NCBI GenBank assembly: GCA_044356555.1
Contig: JBIKWB010000002.1
Location: forward strand, 241,681-305,680
DNA length: 64,000 bases
Reading direction: 5' to 3'
From: Tous-C4FEB sp044356555
GTDB lineage: Bacteria > Verrucomicrobiota > Verrucomicrobiia > Opitutales > Opitutaceae
The notes below the pieces were generated by a model. The model saw only the letters and a list, made by a program, of their open reading frames with translations, was not told where the DNA came from and did not search any database. Positions 63,928 to 64,000 of the stretch are shown piece by piece. Within the stretch, counting starts at the first letter, position 1. Each line of letters opens with the position of its first letter. The position numbers were made by a program, and so were the translations under genes.

Positions 63928-64000
63928 CCCCTGTGGGAGTAAAAGCGGAGGAGAAGCGGTGGCCGAGCCCCGAGCTGGGCGGAGCGAAGCGCAGCCCGGC

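Overview
The window looks like the chromosome of a high-GC Verrucomicrobiota bacterium, most likely of the Opitutaceae type. The grounds are a long division/cell-wall (dcw) cluster with a LysM protein between murD and ftsW, divergent FtsZ and Mur ligase proteins, a serine hydrolase carrying an N-terminal domain I associate with Opitutaceae secreted proteins, and recurring CCACGGAACACACGGAA-type intergenic repeats. The taxonomic call is inference. No rRNA, tRNA or CRISPR array was seen.

Positions 1-9450 form a defence island on the minus strand. It is a type I restriction-modification operon, hsdM-hsdS-X-[scar of a second hsdS]-ATPase/TOPRIM-DUF2971-hsdR, with hsdR running off the window. The ATPase/TOPRIM protein resembles a fused PARIS (AriA+AriB) effector. 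Upstream is a Cro/CI-type repressor gene with an S24-like domain. It is divergent from an unknown gene, and two near-identical dyad operators lie between them.

Positions 9459-15012 hold a compact Tn7-like transposon: tnsA, tnsB, tnsC and two tniQ/tnsD-type genes, tightly overlapping, with candidate TGT...ACA ends and no cargo. TnsC has lost the acidic Walker B residues. The element sits directly upstream of mraZ.

Positions 15291-33315 are the dcw cluster: MraZ operator, mraZ, rsmH, ftsL, ftsI, a divergent murE, murF, mraY, a catalytically dead-looking murD, a LysM gene, ftsW, murG, murB, ddl, ftsQ, ftsA and ftsZ. murC is missing, murD has lost its ATP-binding lysine, murE has lost several family signatures, and FtsZ has Thr for the second catalytic Asp of its T7 loop. 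MurF, MraY, MurG, MurB and Ddl look intact, so precursor synthesis probably relies on Mur ligases encoded elsewhere or on altered chemistry.

Positions 33380-49803 are mostly housekeeping: obg, a PilB/GspE-type ATPase with a partner protein, a TPR lipoprotein, a LysE-type exporter, mnmA, a pullulanase/isoamylase-like GH13 enzyme, gap-pgk-tpiA, lgt, a CNNM/CBS protein and gcvT-gcvH.

Positions 49875-64000 contain typA, proA, two small paralogous genes, a repeat-rich protein, a soluble FtsK, manC, a DUF481 outer-membrane protein, a secreted beta-lactamase-fold serine hydrolase, and a pair of 22-bp repeats resembling IS21-family ends at the right edge. Three gene remnants (penicillin acylase, SnoaL-like, ECF sigma C-terminus) mark local gene decay.
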